Shown piece after piece: positions 16,895-25,483 of a DNA stretch of 64,000 bases (its first letter is position 1; every line of letters begins with the position of its first letter). The notes under the pieces are model-generated. The model was not told the DNA's origin. It was given only the letters and a program-made list of their open reading frames with translations, and did no database searches. The DNA lies in the NCBI GenBank assembly GCA_900316045.1, contig ONBM01000008.1:1-64000 (forward strand), written 5' to 3'. A program made the translations under genes and the position numbers. This DNA is from an uncultured Bacteroidales bacterium (lineage in GTDB: Bacteria > Bacteroidota > Bacteroidia > Bacteroidales > UBA932).

Positions 16895-17182
16895 ATGAAT
16901 TTTGAGGCTATGCTTGAAGGTATAAAAAAAGATATCGAGAAGCTGATCGCCCTGTACGAGAAAGAACGGGAGAAGAATGCCAAGCTCCTCGACGAACTCG
17001 AACAGTGCAAGGCTGATAGAGACAAATTCCAAAAGCAGATTGAAGAGTTGGAAGTACAGATGGACAATCTTCATCTTGCTGAAGCTTTTAAAGCTCAAAC
17101 TGATAGTAACGATGGAGCTAAAGAAAAAATAGATAGCCTGATCAAGGAAATTGATAGGTGCATTGCATTACTTGAGAAATGA
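16895..17182 (+). CDS. Short coiled-coil protein, ZapB-like
   Basis: A 95-residue protein that is almost entirely coiled coil (heptads in IEKLIALYEKEREKNAKLLDELEQ and following), with no membrane segment. It overlaps zapA by four bases (ATGA), so the two are translationally coupled. By position and shape it could be the Bacteroidota counterpart of ZapB, which works with ZapA at the division ring, but sequence identity is not informative for coiled coils. Position 16895 is chosen over 16883 because it removes a meaningless MHWK extension. Confidence 0.75.
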   Translation: MNFEAMLEGIKKDIEKLIALYEKEREKNAKLLDELEQCKADRDKFQKQIEELEVQMDNLHLAEAFKAQTDSNDGAKEKIDSLIKEIDRCIALLEK

Positions 17183-17472
17183 GTTCAGAGCAGAGCATAA
17201 CTATAGTGATAGCCGGGACGCAGTACCCATTGAAGGCTGCGACCCCGGAGATAGAACGAATGATGAGGATTGCCGCTGAGACAGTCAACACCAAGCTTGC
17301 CGCTTATGATGCAAAGTATCCTAGCAAATCCACTGCCGACAAGCTAGCGTTCGTAGCCCTGAACGAGACTGTCAGCAGGCTAGCGTGCCAGAAAAAGTAC
17401 GACGAAGCCGAATTTGAATCTAAAAAGCTTCTGGAAGAAGTTGAGACATATCTGAATAATATTGAAGAATAA
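17179..17472 (+). CDS. zapA: Cell division protein ZapA
   Basis: A 97-residue protein with the ZapA fold. It has a short beta segment (ITIVIAGTQYPLKA), then a helix with EIERMMRIAAETVNTKL and a C-terminal coiled coil. ZapA binds FtsZ filaments and bundles them at midcell. As in many bacteria, a structured RNA (the 6S candidate) starts right after the stop codon. It is coupled to the upstream coiled-coil gene by an ATGA overlap. Confidence 0.9.
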   Translation: MSSEQSITIVIAGTQYPLKAATPEIERMMRIAAETVNTKLAAYDAKYPSKSTADKLAFVALNETVSRLACQKKYDEAEFESKKLLEEVETYLNNIEE

Positions 17473-17474
17473 TT

Positions 17475-17656
17475 GCCGTTAGTCCCACGTGCTCAAATCA
17501 ACAGTTGAATAAACTAACGAGTTCGCTCGGGACGGCAAAGACAGGCCAAGGTTACCTTAGGGGATCGCGCCCACGCGCGACGATGGATCTCTGAACCGGA
17601 CCGGATCTCAAATCTTATCCTTTACAGGTTTAAGACAAGCGACTAACGGCTTTTTT
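17475..17656 (+). ncRNA. ssrS: Probable 6S RNA
   Basis: A transcript of about 180 bases is framed by a perfect 10-base-pair closing stem: GCCGTTAGTC at 17475-17484 pairs with GACTAACGGC at 17641-17650, followed by six T residues as terminator. The interior is G+C-rich and foldable (for example GCGCCCACGCGC and GGATC repeats). Size, rod-like closure and position immediately after zapA match 6S RNA, which sits next to zapA in many bacteria and inhibits RNA polymerase in stationary phase. I could not fold it or test the covariance model. Another structured RNA, or a leader of rny, is possible. Confidence 0.6.
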
Positions 17657-17719
17657 CTTTATCTTTTTACTCGTAGAATCTGCAAAACATAGAATTACAG
17701 ATCAAATATACGGGTTAAC

Positions 17720-19255
17720 ATGTTACTTTATTTACTCGCCGCATTAATCGGCGCAATCGTTGCTCTCGCAGCTTATATAATTATTCGCAAGATTATATTG
17801 AAGGGACAGAAGGATGAGATCATAGCCAAGGCAGAGATAGAAGCCGAAGGCATCAAAAACGAGAAGATCCATCAGGCGAAGGAGAAATTCCTTCAGTTGA
17901 AAAGCGAGCACGAACAATACATCAACGACAAGAATAGCCAGATCAAGGATGCCGAGAACCGCATCAAGCAGAGAGAAATCTCCATGAATCAGCAGAATGC
18001 TGACCTGCAGCGAAAGCAGAAGGATTTGGAAAACGCTAAAAATAATCTTAAGGCCCAGGAAGAGGCGCTCAGCCATAAAGCCGAGGAATATGACAGACTG
18101 AGGGCGGAGGCTAACAAACAGCTGGAAACAATCGCTGGAATGAGCGCTGCAGAAGCCAAGAACATACTCATGGAGAACATGAAAGCAGAGGCACGCACTG
18201 AGGCACAGGCTTACATCAACGACACCATGGATGAGGCAAGGCTGAATGCTACGAAAGAAGCCAAGAGAATCGTCATCACCACCATACAGAGAACGGCCAC
18301 GGAAACTGCGATCGAAAACGCAGTCACCACATTTCCTATCGAAAACGACGAGATTAAAGGTCGCATCATAGGTCGCGAAGGTAGGAACATACGTGCTCTT
18401 GAAGCTGCCACAGGCGTTGAAATAGTCGTGGATGACACCCCTGATGCTATTCTCCTCTCAGCATTCGATCCGGTGCGCAGGGAAGTCGCTCGTCTTGCCC
18501 TGCATCAGTTAGTGCAGGATGGCAGAATCCATCCAGCACGTATCGAGGAAGTCGTGACCAAGGTCCAGAAACAACTGGAAGATGAAATCCTTGAGACAGG
18601 CAAGAGAACCTGCATCGATCTTGGCATACACGGTCTGAACATAGAGCTTGTCAAGCTTATCGGTAGGATGAAATACCGTTCTTCATACGGACAGAACCTG
18701 CTGCAGCACTCCCGTGAAGTGGCAAATATTTGCGCCACGATGGCTTCGGAGCTCGGTCTCAATGCCAAGCTTGCTAAGAGGGCCGGTCTGCTTCACGATA
18801 TTGGCAAGGTGTCAGACGAAGATCCGGAACTTCCTCATGCGCTCCTTGGAATGAAGCTGGCAGAGCAATATAAAGAAAAGCCAGAGGTCTGCAACGCCAT
18901 CGGAGCTCACCACGAGGAAACCGAGATGACATCTATCATCTCTCCTATCGTGATGATAGGTGACGCCATTTCCGGAGCACGCCCTGGAGCCCGTCGCGAA
19001 GTGATTGAGTCGTACATCAAGAGGCTCAAGGGAATGGAAGACCTGGCCGCGGCATATCCAGGCGTGACCAAGAGCTATGCCATACAGGCTGGGCGCGAGC
19101 TAAGAGTTATTGTTGGTGCAGAAGAAGTTAGCGACGATCAAGCTGCAAGACTCTCGGCTGACATCGCTCAGAAAATTCAGGAAGAAATGACTTACCCTGG
19201 CCAGGTTAAGATTACTGTCATCAGGGAAACTCGTTCAGTAGCTTATGCGAAATAA
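17720..19255 (+). CDS. rny: Ribonuclease Y
   Basis: A 511-residue membrane-anchored endoribonuclease that initiates mRNA decay. It has an N-terminal transmembrane helix (about 1-25), then a long coiled coil (about 30-190) and a KH domain ([19 protein letters not shown], near 215). The HD domain has HDIGK near residue 358 and GAHHEE near 394. Domain order and length are those of the family. The gene follows the 6S candidate, and dsbD starts 15 bases after its stop. Confidence 0.96.
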   Translation: MLLYLLAALIGAIVALAAYIIIRKIILKGQKDEIIAKAEIEAEGIKNEKIHQAKEKFLQLKSEHEQYINDKNSQIKDAENRIKQREISMNQQNADLQRKQKDLENAKNNLKAQEEALSHKAEEYDRLRAEANKQLETIAGMSAAEAKNILMENMKAEARTEAQAYINDTMDEARLNATKEAKRIVITTIQRTATETAIENAVTTFPIENDEIKGRIIGREGRNIRALEAATGVEIVVDDTPDAILLSAFDPVRREVARLALHQLVQDGRIHPARIEEVVTKVQKQLEDEILETGKRTCIDLGIHGLNIELVKLIGRMKYRSSYGQNLLQHSREVANICATMASELGLNAKLAKRAGLLHDIGKVSDEDPELPHALLGMKLAEQYKEKPEVCNAIGAHHEETEMTSIISPIVMIGDAISGARPGARREVIESYIKRLKGMEDLAAAYPGVTKSYAIQAGRELRVIVGAEEVSDDQAARLSADIAQKIQEEMTYPGQVKITVIRETRSVAYAK

Positions 19256-19270
19256 TTGCTGACTATCAAT

Positions 19271-21304
19271 ATGAAACACTGCATTTCCGCCATAACGGCG
19301 CTCCTAGCAGCTTCCCTGCTGGGAGCAGCCTCGTTCGCACAGGCTCCTGAGGCTACTGCGACATGGAAAGTGTCCAGCAGGAATGTTGCCAATAATGAAT
19401 ATGAGATAATTTTCTCTGGTGCCATAGTGGACGGCTGGCACCTTTATTCTGTAGATAACCCTAACAACCCTATCTCAGTAGAGTTCGAAGATGCTCCAGG
19501 ATATTCAATTGAAGGAGAGCTATACGAGCTGACGAAACCATCGATGCTTAATGGAGAGAAGGTATTCTTTGGCAGCGTGCAGGTAGCGCAGAAAGTGAAG
19601 GCCGACGGAGCCGCCGTAATAAAAGGAGAATTGAGATGGAGCGGCTGCAACGACAAATTCTGCGCTGCTCCTGAATACTGGGAATTCTCTGTGCAGATTG
19701 ATGTTTCCGGCTCAAGGAACACTCCTCGCTTCGCCGTTGACACTATTTCTGCCGATGAAGTGGCTGCGCACAGCACGGCAATCTCCGACCCGGATGTTGA
19801 AGATGAGGGCGGACAAAACAGCGAAGGGCTATGGGGGCTCATCATCGAGGCTATCCTTTGGGGCTTTGCCATGCTGCTGACCCCTTGCGTGTTCCCTATG
19901 ATTCCGATGACAGTATCATTCTTCATGAAACAGTCATCAAACCCTCACGAAGGGCGATTCAAGGCTACCATGTACGGCATATTCATAGTGCTTCTCTACA
20001 CGGTGCCTATTAGCATAATAATAGGCCTTACATGGTTAATCGGGGGCGAGGCGGTAACGGCTGACATATTCAACTGGCTGGCAACTCACTGGCTGCCTAA
20101 CCTGCTGTTCTTCATAATATTCATGGTGTTCGCAGCATCCTTCTTCGGAGCATTTGAAATCGAGCTGCCGGCATGGATGGCGAATAGCAGCGACCAGAAA
20201 TCTAACAAAAAAGGCCTCGGAGGAATATTCTTCATGGCCCTGACCCTCGTGCTGGTGTCATTCTCCTGCACAGGCCCGATAGTAGGGTCAGTGCTTATAA
20301 AATCCACTCAAGGCGAGTTCTGGACGCCGATGGTCACGATGCTGGCATTCTCGGTTGCATTCGCACTGCCATTCACCCTTCTGGCATTCTTCCCTTCTTT
20401 GCTCACGAAGCTTAAAAGCGGAAGCTGGCTGTCCAGCGTGAAAGTAGTGTTGGGATTCATAGAAGTCGCTTTCGGTTTCAAATTTCTCAGCGTTGCCGAC
20501 CAGACCTACCACTGGGGATTGCTAGACAGGGAAGTTTACCTGGCAATCTGGATTGTCGTATTTGCGATGCTGGGCTTCTACCTGCTAGGCAAACTGCGCT
20601 TCAAGAACGATGAGCCAGTTGAAAAAATTTCGCTGACAAGACTAATTCTTGCCATCGCTGACTTCGCATTCGTCGTGTATATGATCCCAGGCATGTGGGG
20701 GGCTCCTCTGAAAGCATTGTCAGGCTACCTTCCTCCTATAGAGACCCAGGATTTCGTGGCATGGAACCATGCGGATGCCATTCCGAGCACGCAGGCAGCA
20801 TCCAACGCTGAACGGGCCTTAGACTTCAAGACCGAAGATGATCTTGCTAAGAAATTCAATCTGAAACTGCCTCTCGGCCTGCAAGGCTATTTTACGCTGG
20901 AGGATGGGCTTGCGGCGGCTAAGGACCTGAATAAGCCTGTGTTCGTAGACATAACCGGTCACGGGTGCGTGAACTGCAGGGAAATGGAGCAAAGGGTATG
21001 GAGCGACCCAAGAGTGCTAGACATTCTCAGAAATGAATATGTCATCGTAGCTCTCTACACCGACGACAAGGGCAAGCTGGACGAAAAGGACTGGGTCACC
21101 ACAGAGAGCGGAAAAGTCTTGAAAGATTTCGGAAGAGTCAATTCCTACATAGCCAGAACCCGCTTCGGGGTTAACGCTCAGCCAAACTATGCCCTGCTGG
21201 ACGCCAATGGCAACCAGATGGTTCCTATCAGGGGGTACAACCTGTCAGTTGAAGGCTTCATCGACTTCCTGAACTCCGGTTTGGAAAAATTCCACGAGAA
21301 GTAA
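19271..21304 (+). CDS. dsbD: Thiol:disulfide interchange protein DsbD
   Basis: About 677 residues. It has a signal peptide, an N-terminal periplasmic DsbD-alpha domain (with Cys in SGCNDKFCAAPEYW), and a central eight-helix membrane domain whose two Cys lie in LTPCVFPMIP and FSCTGPIVGS. The C-terminal thioredoxin domain has the motif CVNC at residues 566-569. It passes electrons from cytoplasmic thioredoxin to periplasmic partners. The start at 19271 (MKHCISAIT) gives the signal peptide. Co-transcription with rny is likely from the 15-base gap. Confidence 0.95.
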   Translation: MKHCISAITALLAASLLGAASFAQAPEATATWKVSSRNVANNEYEIIFSGAIVDGWHLYSVDNPNNPISVEFEDAPGYSIEGELYELTKPSMLNGEKVFFGSVQVAQKVKADGAAVIKGELRWSGCNDKFCAAPEYWEFSVQIDVSGSRNTPRFAVDTISADEVAAHSTAISDPDVEDEGGQNSEGLWGLIIEAILWGFAMLLTPCVFPMIPMTVSFFMKQSSNPHEGRFKATMYGIFIVLLYTVPISIIIGLTWLIGGEAVTADIFNWLATHWLPNLLFFIIFMVFAASFFGAFEIELPAWMANSSDQKSNKKGLGGIFFMALTLVLVSFSCTGPIVGSVLIKSTQGEFWTPMVTMLAFSVAFALPFTLLAFFPSLLTKLKSGSWLSSVKVVLGFIEVAFGFKFLSVADQTYHWGLLDREVYLAIWIVVFAMLGFYLLGKLRFKNDEPVEKISLTRLILAIADFAFVVYMIPGMWGAPLKALSGYLPPIETQDFVAWNHADAIPSTQAASNAERALDFKTEDDLAKKFNLKLPLGLQGYFTLEDGLAAAKDLNKPVFVDITGHGCVNCREMEQRVWSDPRVLDILRNEYVIVALYTDDKGKLDEKDWVTTESGKVLKDFGRVNSYIARTRFGVNAQPNYALLDANGNQMVPIRGYNLSVEGFIDFLNSGLEKFHEK

Positions 21305-21314
21305 AAGCTGTCGG

Positions 21315-23438
21315 TCACTTGACTTCATGCATGATCTGATCCCAAGAAGTTATGCCAAGCGTCGACATGTAAGGATTGAAGACCGAATCTTCTTCAGCCG
21401 TGCCGCCTGCTTTCCAGACGTACCAGACAGGCTTGGGTGAGAGATTCTGATACGGCAGTTCATCGAATGTCCTGAGCCCGATCCTCAACCCGAACTCCGC
21501 CTTATTGTCGGCCCAGTTGTGCCATTGGATGGCATCTATTCCATCGAGCCTAGAAACTTTCTTCCATGCCCAGGCACCACCGGCTGCCTGAAGACTAAGA
21601 TCAGAATCACCGTAGCTTGGAGAATTCGTGCCTTGCTCTGAAAGATAAAGCAGCCGTTTCGTTGTCCCCTGATAGAGATTTTCCGGGAGCTTGATCCATT
21701 TGTCGATCACTTCCAGATTCCTGAATGTCACATACTTGGAGTCCATGCTATATGTCGACTGGGCGTCATTCTTCCAGAATTCCGGTTTCGTGAGATCTTG
21801 TGGGTACGGATGGTAGGCCACGCCCCACTTGAAGTCTCCCTCTGCCTTGGAATACGCCACCGTTCTCTCCAGCATCTCTTTAGGAGAATATCCGCTCGCC
21901 GCGGCTGTCCAGCTATGGGTGAATGAAGCCATGACCGAAGCATTCTGATCGTACTGACGTACGATGCCGTAGCATATTCTCATTGACTTAACGTACCTGT
22001 CCAAAAAGCGCATCATAGGCTGCTCTCCCATATTCGTCCACTCAGTGCCGGCATCTACCTCATTGTGCATGATCCAATTATGGATTCTTCCCGGATTATT
22101 TTTGCAATAGCGGGATGCCATGTAGGTCAAGGCAGCAGCATACATATTGAAGGCCTTGGCCGTTGTGATGTCAGGCATGGAATAATAACCGCCTTCGTTT
22201 TCCGGATCTTTATATGCAGAATTGCTCGGGACAAGGATTATCGCCGCGACAGAGATTCCGAGCGCCCTTGCCCTCGACACGATGCGGTCGCAATATGAGA
22301 CTACTCCACCTGTAGAGTAGCCCACGCCTCCGTAATAGTATCCTGAACCAGTACCGCTGACTATGCCGTTGAGCAACACGTTCATGGTTATGCTGCCGAT
22401 GTTCATCTCATCGCAATCCTGGAAATAGAGGTCTATGTCACCAGCTCCTAGACCTTTCTTATTTTTGAGCGGCAAAGCCTGAGGATTTTCTATAGACGCT
22501 ACTTCATCAGCATAACGGGCATGTGAATCCAGAATCTGCCTGCCGCCATCGGACATGACTACAGCCCATTTCGAAAATACTCTGTCATAGCTGATTCCTT
22601 CCCTATCTTTCACTATCCTGTCCACAGTGATGGAAAAGTCACCATTGCCTATTTTCTCCGCATAAGGGAATTCAGTCATCTCCGTTACATCCTGCCAAGG
22701 ACAGATGTCAGCAAGGAAATAAGATCCAGACGAGCCGCAGCTGCCTTCGATGATCACTTTGTCAGCAGTGACTTCCACTCGATTAACGGAAGATGGATAG
22801 GTTTTATCCAGATATGCACCCAGATTCCTGGCCATGTTCTCCTTGGCCGCGACTGCGGCAGCGGCATCTTCGGCAGCTTTCTTCTCTGCCTCAGTCATTG
22901 GCCTGATTTTGATATTCCGGATGCCGAAAGTGATGCCAATGTTATCGCCCGGATCAATCCGAAGCTTGTCGCCAGACTTCCCCCAGCCCTTGGAACGGAA
23001 AGCGCTGACATCTGCTGTAAAGGAACTGTAGCCAGGAGAGGCTGCCAATGAGCCGTATTTTTTGGAAAGGGCCTCGCTCGGAATTCCTCCTAAGGCATAG
23101 AAAATCTGCAAGTCATTGATTTCCTTATCGGTTTTATATTCAAATTCCAAAATCTTCCGTTCGGAAGGAATGCTTGCTGACAACGGCTTTGTAAAAACGT
23201 AAGGATCGTCACCATTCAAGACGAGGGAATAAGAATATTTCTCATTGGAAGTCAGAATTGCAGAATGAATTCCTTCCTGGGACAGTTCCAGCCTGATGAA
23301 ATTATTGACAGGAGGGGAGACGATTTCAGTAGAGTCCTTAACTCCTGGCTTGGAATCCGTCTTATCTACGCTCCCATCGCACCCGGTAAAAGCCACGCCA
23401 GGAAGAATGAAGAGCAGCAATAAGGATTTCATGCTCAT
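21315..23438 (-). CDS. DUF5722 family lipoprotein, putative glycan hydrolase
   Basis: A 707-residue lipoprotein (lipobox VAFTGC). The first part (about 45-185) is a galactose-binding-like module with GDDPYVFTKPL and ILEFEYKTD. It shares this pattern with the tail of the frameshifted surface lipoprotein at 27434-29033. The large C-terminal part (about 200-707) has the DUF5722 pattern and looks like a TIM barrel: acidic candidates sit in DLYFQDCDEMN, MHNEVDAGTEW, SEQGTNS and AIQWHNWAD. DUF5722 proteins belong to Bacteroidota polysaccharide loci, but their activity is unknown to me. It is the last gene of the rhamnose/Sus operon, three bases from the preceding gene. Confidence 0.8.
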   Translation of the reverse strand: MSMKSLLLLFILPGVAFTGCDGSVDKTDSKPGVKDSTEIVSPPVNNFIRLELSQEGIHSAILTSNEKYSYSLVLNGDDPYVFTKPLSASIPSERKILEFEYKTDKEINDLQIFYALGGIPSEALSKKYGSLAASPGYSSFTADVSAFRSKGWGKSGDKLRIDPGDNIGITFGIRNIKIRPMTEAEKKAAEDAAAAVAAKENMARNLGAYLDKTYPSSVNRVEVTADKVIIEGSCGSSGSYFLADICPWQDVTEMTEFPYAEKIGNGDFSITVDRIVKDREGISYDRVFSKWAVVMSDGGRQILDSHARYADEVASIENPQALPLKNKKGLGAGDIDLYFQDCDEMNIGSITMNVLLNGIVSGTGSGYYYGGVGYSTGGVVSYCDRIVSRARALGISVAAIILVPSNSAYKDPENEGGYYSMPDITTAKAFNMYAAALTYMASRYCKNNPGRIHNWIMHNEVDAGTEWTNMGEQPMMRFLDRYVKSMRICYGIVRQYDQNASVMASFTHSWTAAASGYSPKEMLERTVAYSKAEGDFKWGVAYHPYPQDLTKPEFWKNDAQSTYSMDSKYVTFRNLEVIDKWIKLPENLYQGTTKRLLYLSEQGTNSPSYGDSDLSLQAAGGAWAWKKVSRLDGIDAIQWHNWADNKAEFGLRIGLRTFDELPYQNLSPKPVWYVWKAGGTAEEDSVFNPYMSTLGITSWDQIMHEVK

Positions 23439-23441
23439 AAA

Positions 23442-25280
23442 TCAATGTCCTTTTGTGTCATACACGTAGTTGAATCGGCCTCCAGGAGCCGTGTCGCCGC
23501 TGACATAGAAATCCATGATGTCTCCCTCTCTCTGCATGTTGTCGTTCCATTTGAATTCGATGTCTACTTCTTCTCCATCAAGCCCCAGGCACGAACGAGG
23601 AATAGCGATGGCGAGCCTTCTCCCTTTAATGTATATCTTTACTTTTGCAGCCTCCTCCCACATCCATATTCCCTGGACGTTCTTTTCGAGAATAGCACTG
23701 CCTCCCTTCGGGCTCACTCTGTTCACGATGAAATCATATCCATTCCATCCCGTAGACTTATCACGGTCTGCATCGATAAGAAGCTGCATCCAATGCGAGC
23801 CGGTTGGAGGGGTCAGCGCATCAGCAGTTTCGACATAGAAATAAATATTTTTTTTGTCTCTCGCCACCTTCGCACCTGTTATGTCGTTCCGTCCGCTCTC
23901 ATCGACGTAGTAAGCGTCATAACGCCCACGGGCATTCCTGTGCATTGTGTTGCCTCTGTAAGAAGCGAAATATGGTTTCACGTCAGTCCAATCTTCAAAA
24001 TGCTCCAACCTGACGGTCTTCGGGCATGATACGGATTCAGGCTTAAGCATTCCCTTGAATTTACGGACTCGATCGACCAGCTGAAGGTAGTAAACGTCAC
24101 CTTTGTCTCCCCAACCCTTATTGGGTTCGATGTCTCTGCTTCGGTCCCAGTCGAACTCATCGACGAAGGAGAATGGGTCTCCTTGCCAGTTATCCTTCGG
24201 AAGCCACATGCCGGCGATGTATTCGTTCCATCCAGTCACGAAGACAAGCTCAGGATCAAGTTCATAAGCCCTTTCCCACTGCTCCGAGAAGTTCCAGCCG
24301 TAGAGGTATCCGTCCGGACGAGGGTCGAAGCCGTCACGCCTGGAAAAGCTCCTGCCATAAGAGTCTTTGACATTGAATGCGCCGCAATGCCCGTTCCTGT
24401 CCGGACTAGTGTTCTGGGACACCCCTACCGTAACCTCCTCGAAACTTTCCTTGCCATCCTTTCCAGAAGTCGGGACGTAACCATGCTGAGGGTAAACTTC
24501 CAGCCATCCCCACTGGTCATTGCGGGCAGGCCCATTCACATAGTCAGGCTGACCGGGACGGAAGGTAAAGAACTCCGCGATCTCCCTATCCTCGCCTGAA
24601 GCCGTCAGATTGTCGGGATAAGCCATTATGCATGGCTTCCCCTTCCAGACAAACCACAGATTCTCATAACGATGCGGCTTGTAAACATCCCTGTACAGCT
24701 GGCGTAACGACGTTATGGAGTAATCTGAAGGGGCGAAAGGTAGCATGAAGGCAATCTTCGGGACACTGACCCCGTCCTTCAAGGCTTTGTCCCATGTCTT
24801 CATCAGAGCCTCATAGGAATCCTGCCACGTCATGCTGCCATTGGTGCAATCGAAGAATACGGCATCGATTCCCGCATCCGCCAGCATCTCGGCATGCTTT
24901 CTCAGCACCCACTCGTCAGTGGTCTTATAGTAGCCGAAGAGCGGTTCTTCCCAATAGAAGAAGCCCGGCTTGCGAGTTCCCCATGCCGGATGATCGTAAT
25001 CCTTAAGGGCCTCGGGATGGTTGCGAATTATCTGAGAGACATTACGCACCCGATAGGTTGTGTCATCGCTCCCCTGATGCCATGTCCAATAGAACATTGC
25101 CACGAACTTGCCATCCTTTCTGGCAGGGGCATCCTCATGACTCCTGACTTTCCTGCCAAGAGCATCTTCGGCGGCCCAGAAATCGCTTGTTACGTTCTGG
25201 GAATATGCAGCTGAGCCAGCAGTCATCCATGAGACAAGAACTGCGGCAGCCGCAATTATGGGTTCTCTACCTAGATTCAT
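23442..25280 (-). CDS. GH99/GH71-like secreted hydrolase candidate with CBM9-like tail, copy A
   Basis: A 612-residue secreted protein. A signal peptide is followed by a TIM-barrel-like domain (about 35-400) resembling the GH99/GH71 group: FVAMFYWTWHQG at the first strand, Asp144 in VFFDCTNG, and Glu353 in VTGWNEYIAG as possible acid residues. A C-terminal beta domain (about 430-612) looks like a family 9 carbohydrate-binding module and ends with GDTAPGGRFNYVY. The paralogue upstream (25484-27430) keeps the same residues. Substrate is not known; context suggests a rhamnose-containing glycan. I am fairly sure of the fold class but not of any activity. Confidence 0.75.
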   Translation of the reverse strand: MNLGREPIIAAAAVLVSWMTAGSAAYSQNVTSDFWAAEDALGRKVRSHEDAPARKDGKFVAMFYWTWHQGSDDTTYRVRNVSQIIRNHPEALKDYDHPAWGTRKPGFFYWEEPLFGYYKTTDEWVLRKHAEMLADAGIDAVFFDCTNGSMTWQDSYEALMKTWDKALKDGVSVPKIAFMLPFAPSDYSITSLRQLYRDVYKPHRYENLWFVWKGKPCIMAYPDNLTASGEDREIAEFFTFRPGQPDYVNGPARNDQWGWLEVYPQHGYVPTSGKDGKESFEEVTVGVSQNTSPDRNGHCGAFNVKDSYGRSFSRRDGFDPRPDGYLYGWNFSEQWERAYELDPELVFVTGWNEYIAGMWLPKDNWQGDPFSFVDEFDWDRSRDIEPNKGWGDKGDVYYLQLVDRVRKFKGMLKPESVSCPKTVRLEHFEDWTDVKPYFASYRGNTMHRNARGRYDAYYVDESGRNDITGAKVARDKKNIYFYVETADALTPPTGSHWMQLLIDADRDKSTGWNGYDFIVNRVSPKGGSAILEKNVQGIWMWEEAAKVKIYIKGRRLAIAIPRSCLGLDGEEVDIEFKWNDNMQREGDIMDFYVSGDTAPGGRFNYVYDTKGH

Positions 25281-25398
25281 AAATATATTAAACTCAGGTT
25301 TCGCAAGTTTTAAATATTTGATTTAAAGTTCATTGAAAAGACTTGCGAACCTTTGCCAACGCACTTTCTTTTTATATCTACGTTTTCCACGCCCTAAA

Positions 25399-25469
25399 TC
25401 CCTCCCCTCGGTGGAGGGACTTTGTCGGGTCGAAGGCACTCCTTAAGAGGTGTTTCGCATTAGCGAAAC
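25399..25469. repeat. Intergenic double-hairpin element
   Basis: Two hairpins lie in the 203-base gap between the paralogous hydrolase genes: TCCCTCC/GGAGGGA (25399-25405 and 25413-25419) and GTTTCGC/GCGAAAC (25452-25458 and 25463-25469) around a TTA-containing loop. No T-run follows on the minus strand, so these are not simple terminators. They could be a dispersed intergenic repeat or an RNA processing or stability element within the operon. Confidence 0.5.
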
Positions 25470-25483
25470 TTGAGTATATTCAA

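Noticed and set aside
16832..17098. N-terminal extension of the COG0523 GTPase
   Set aside because: It overlaps the divergent coiled-coil gene and its promoter; the motif-bearing protein begins at 16831.
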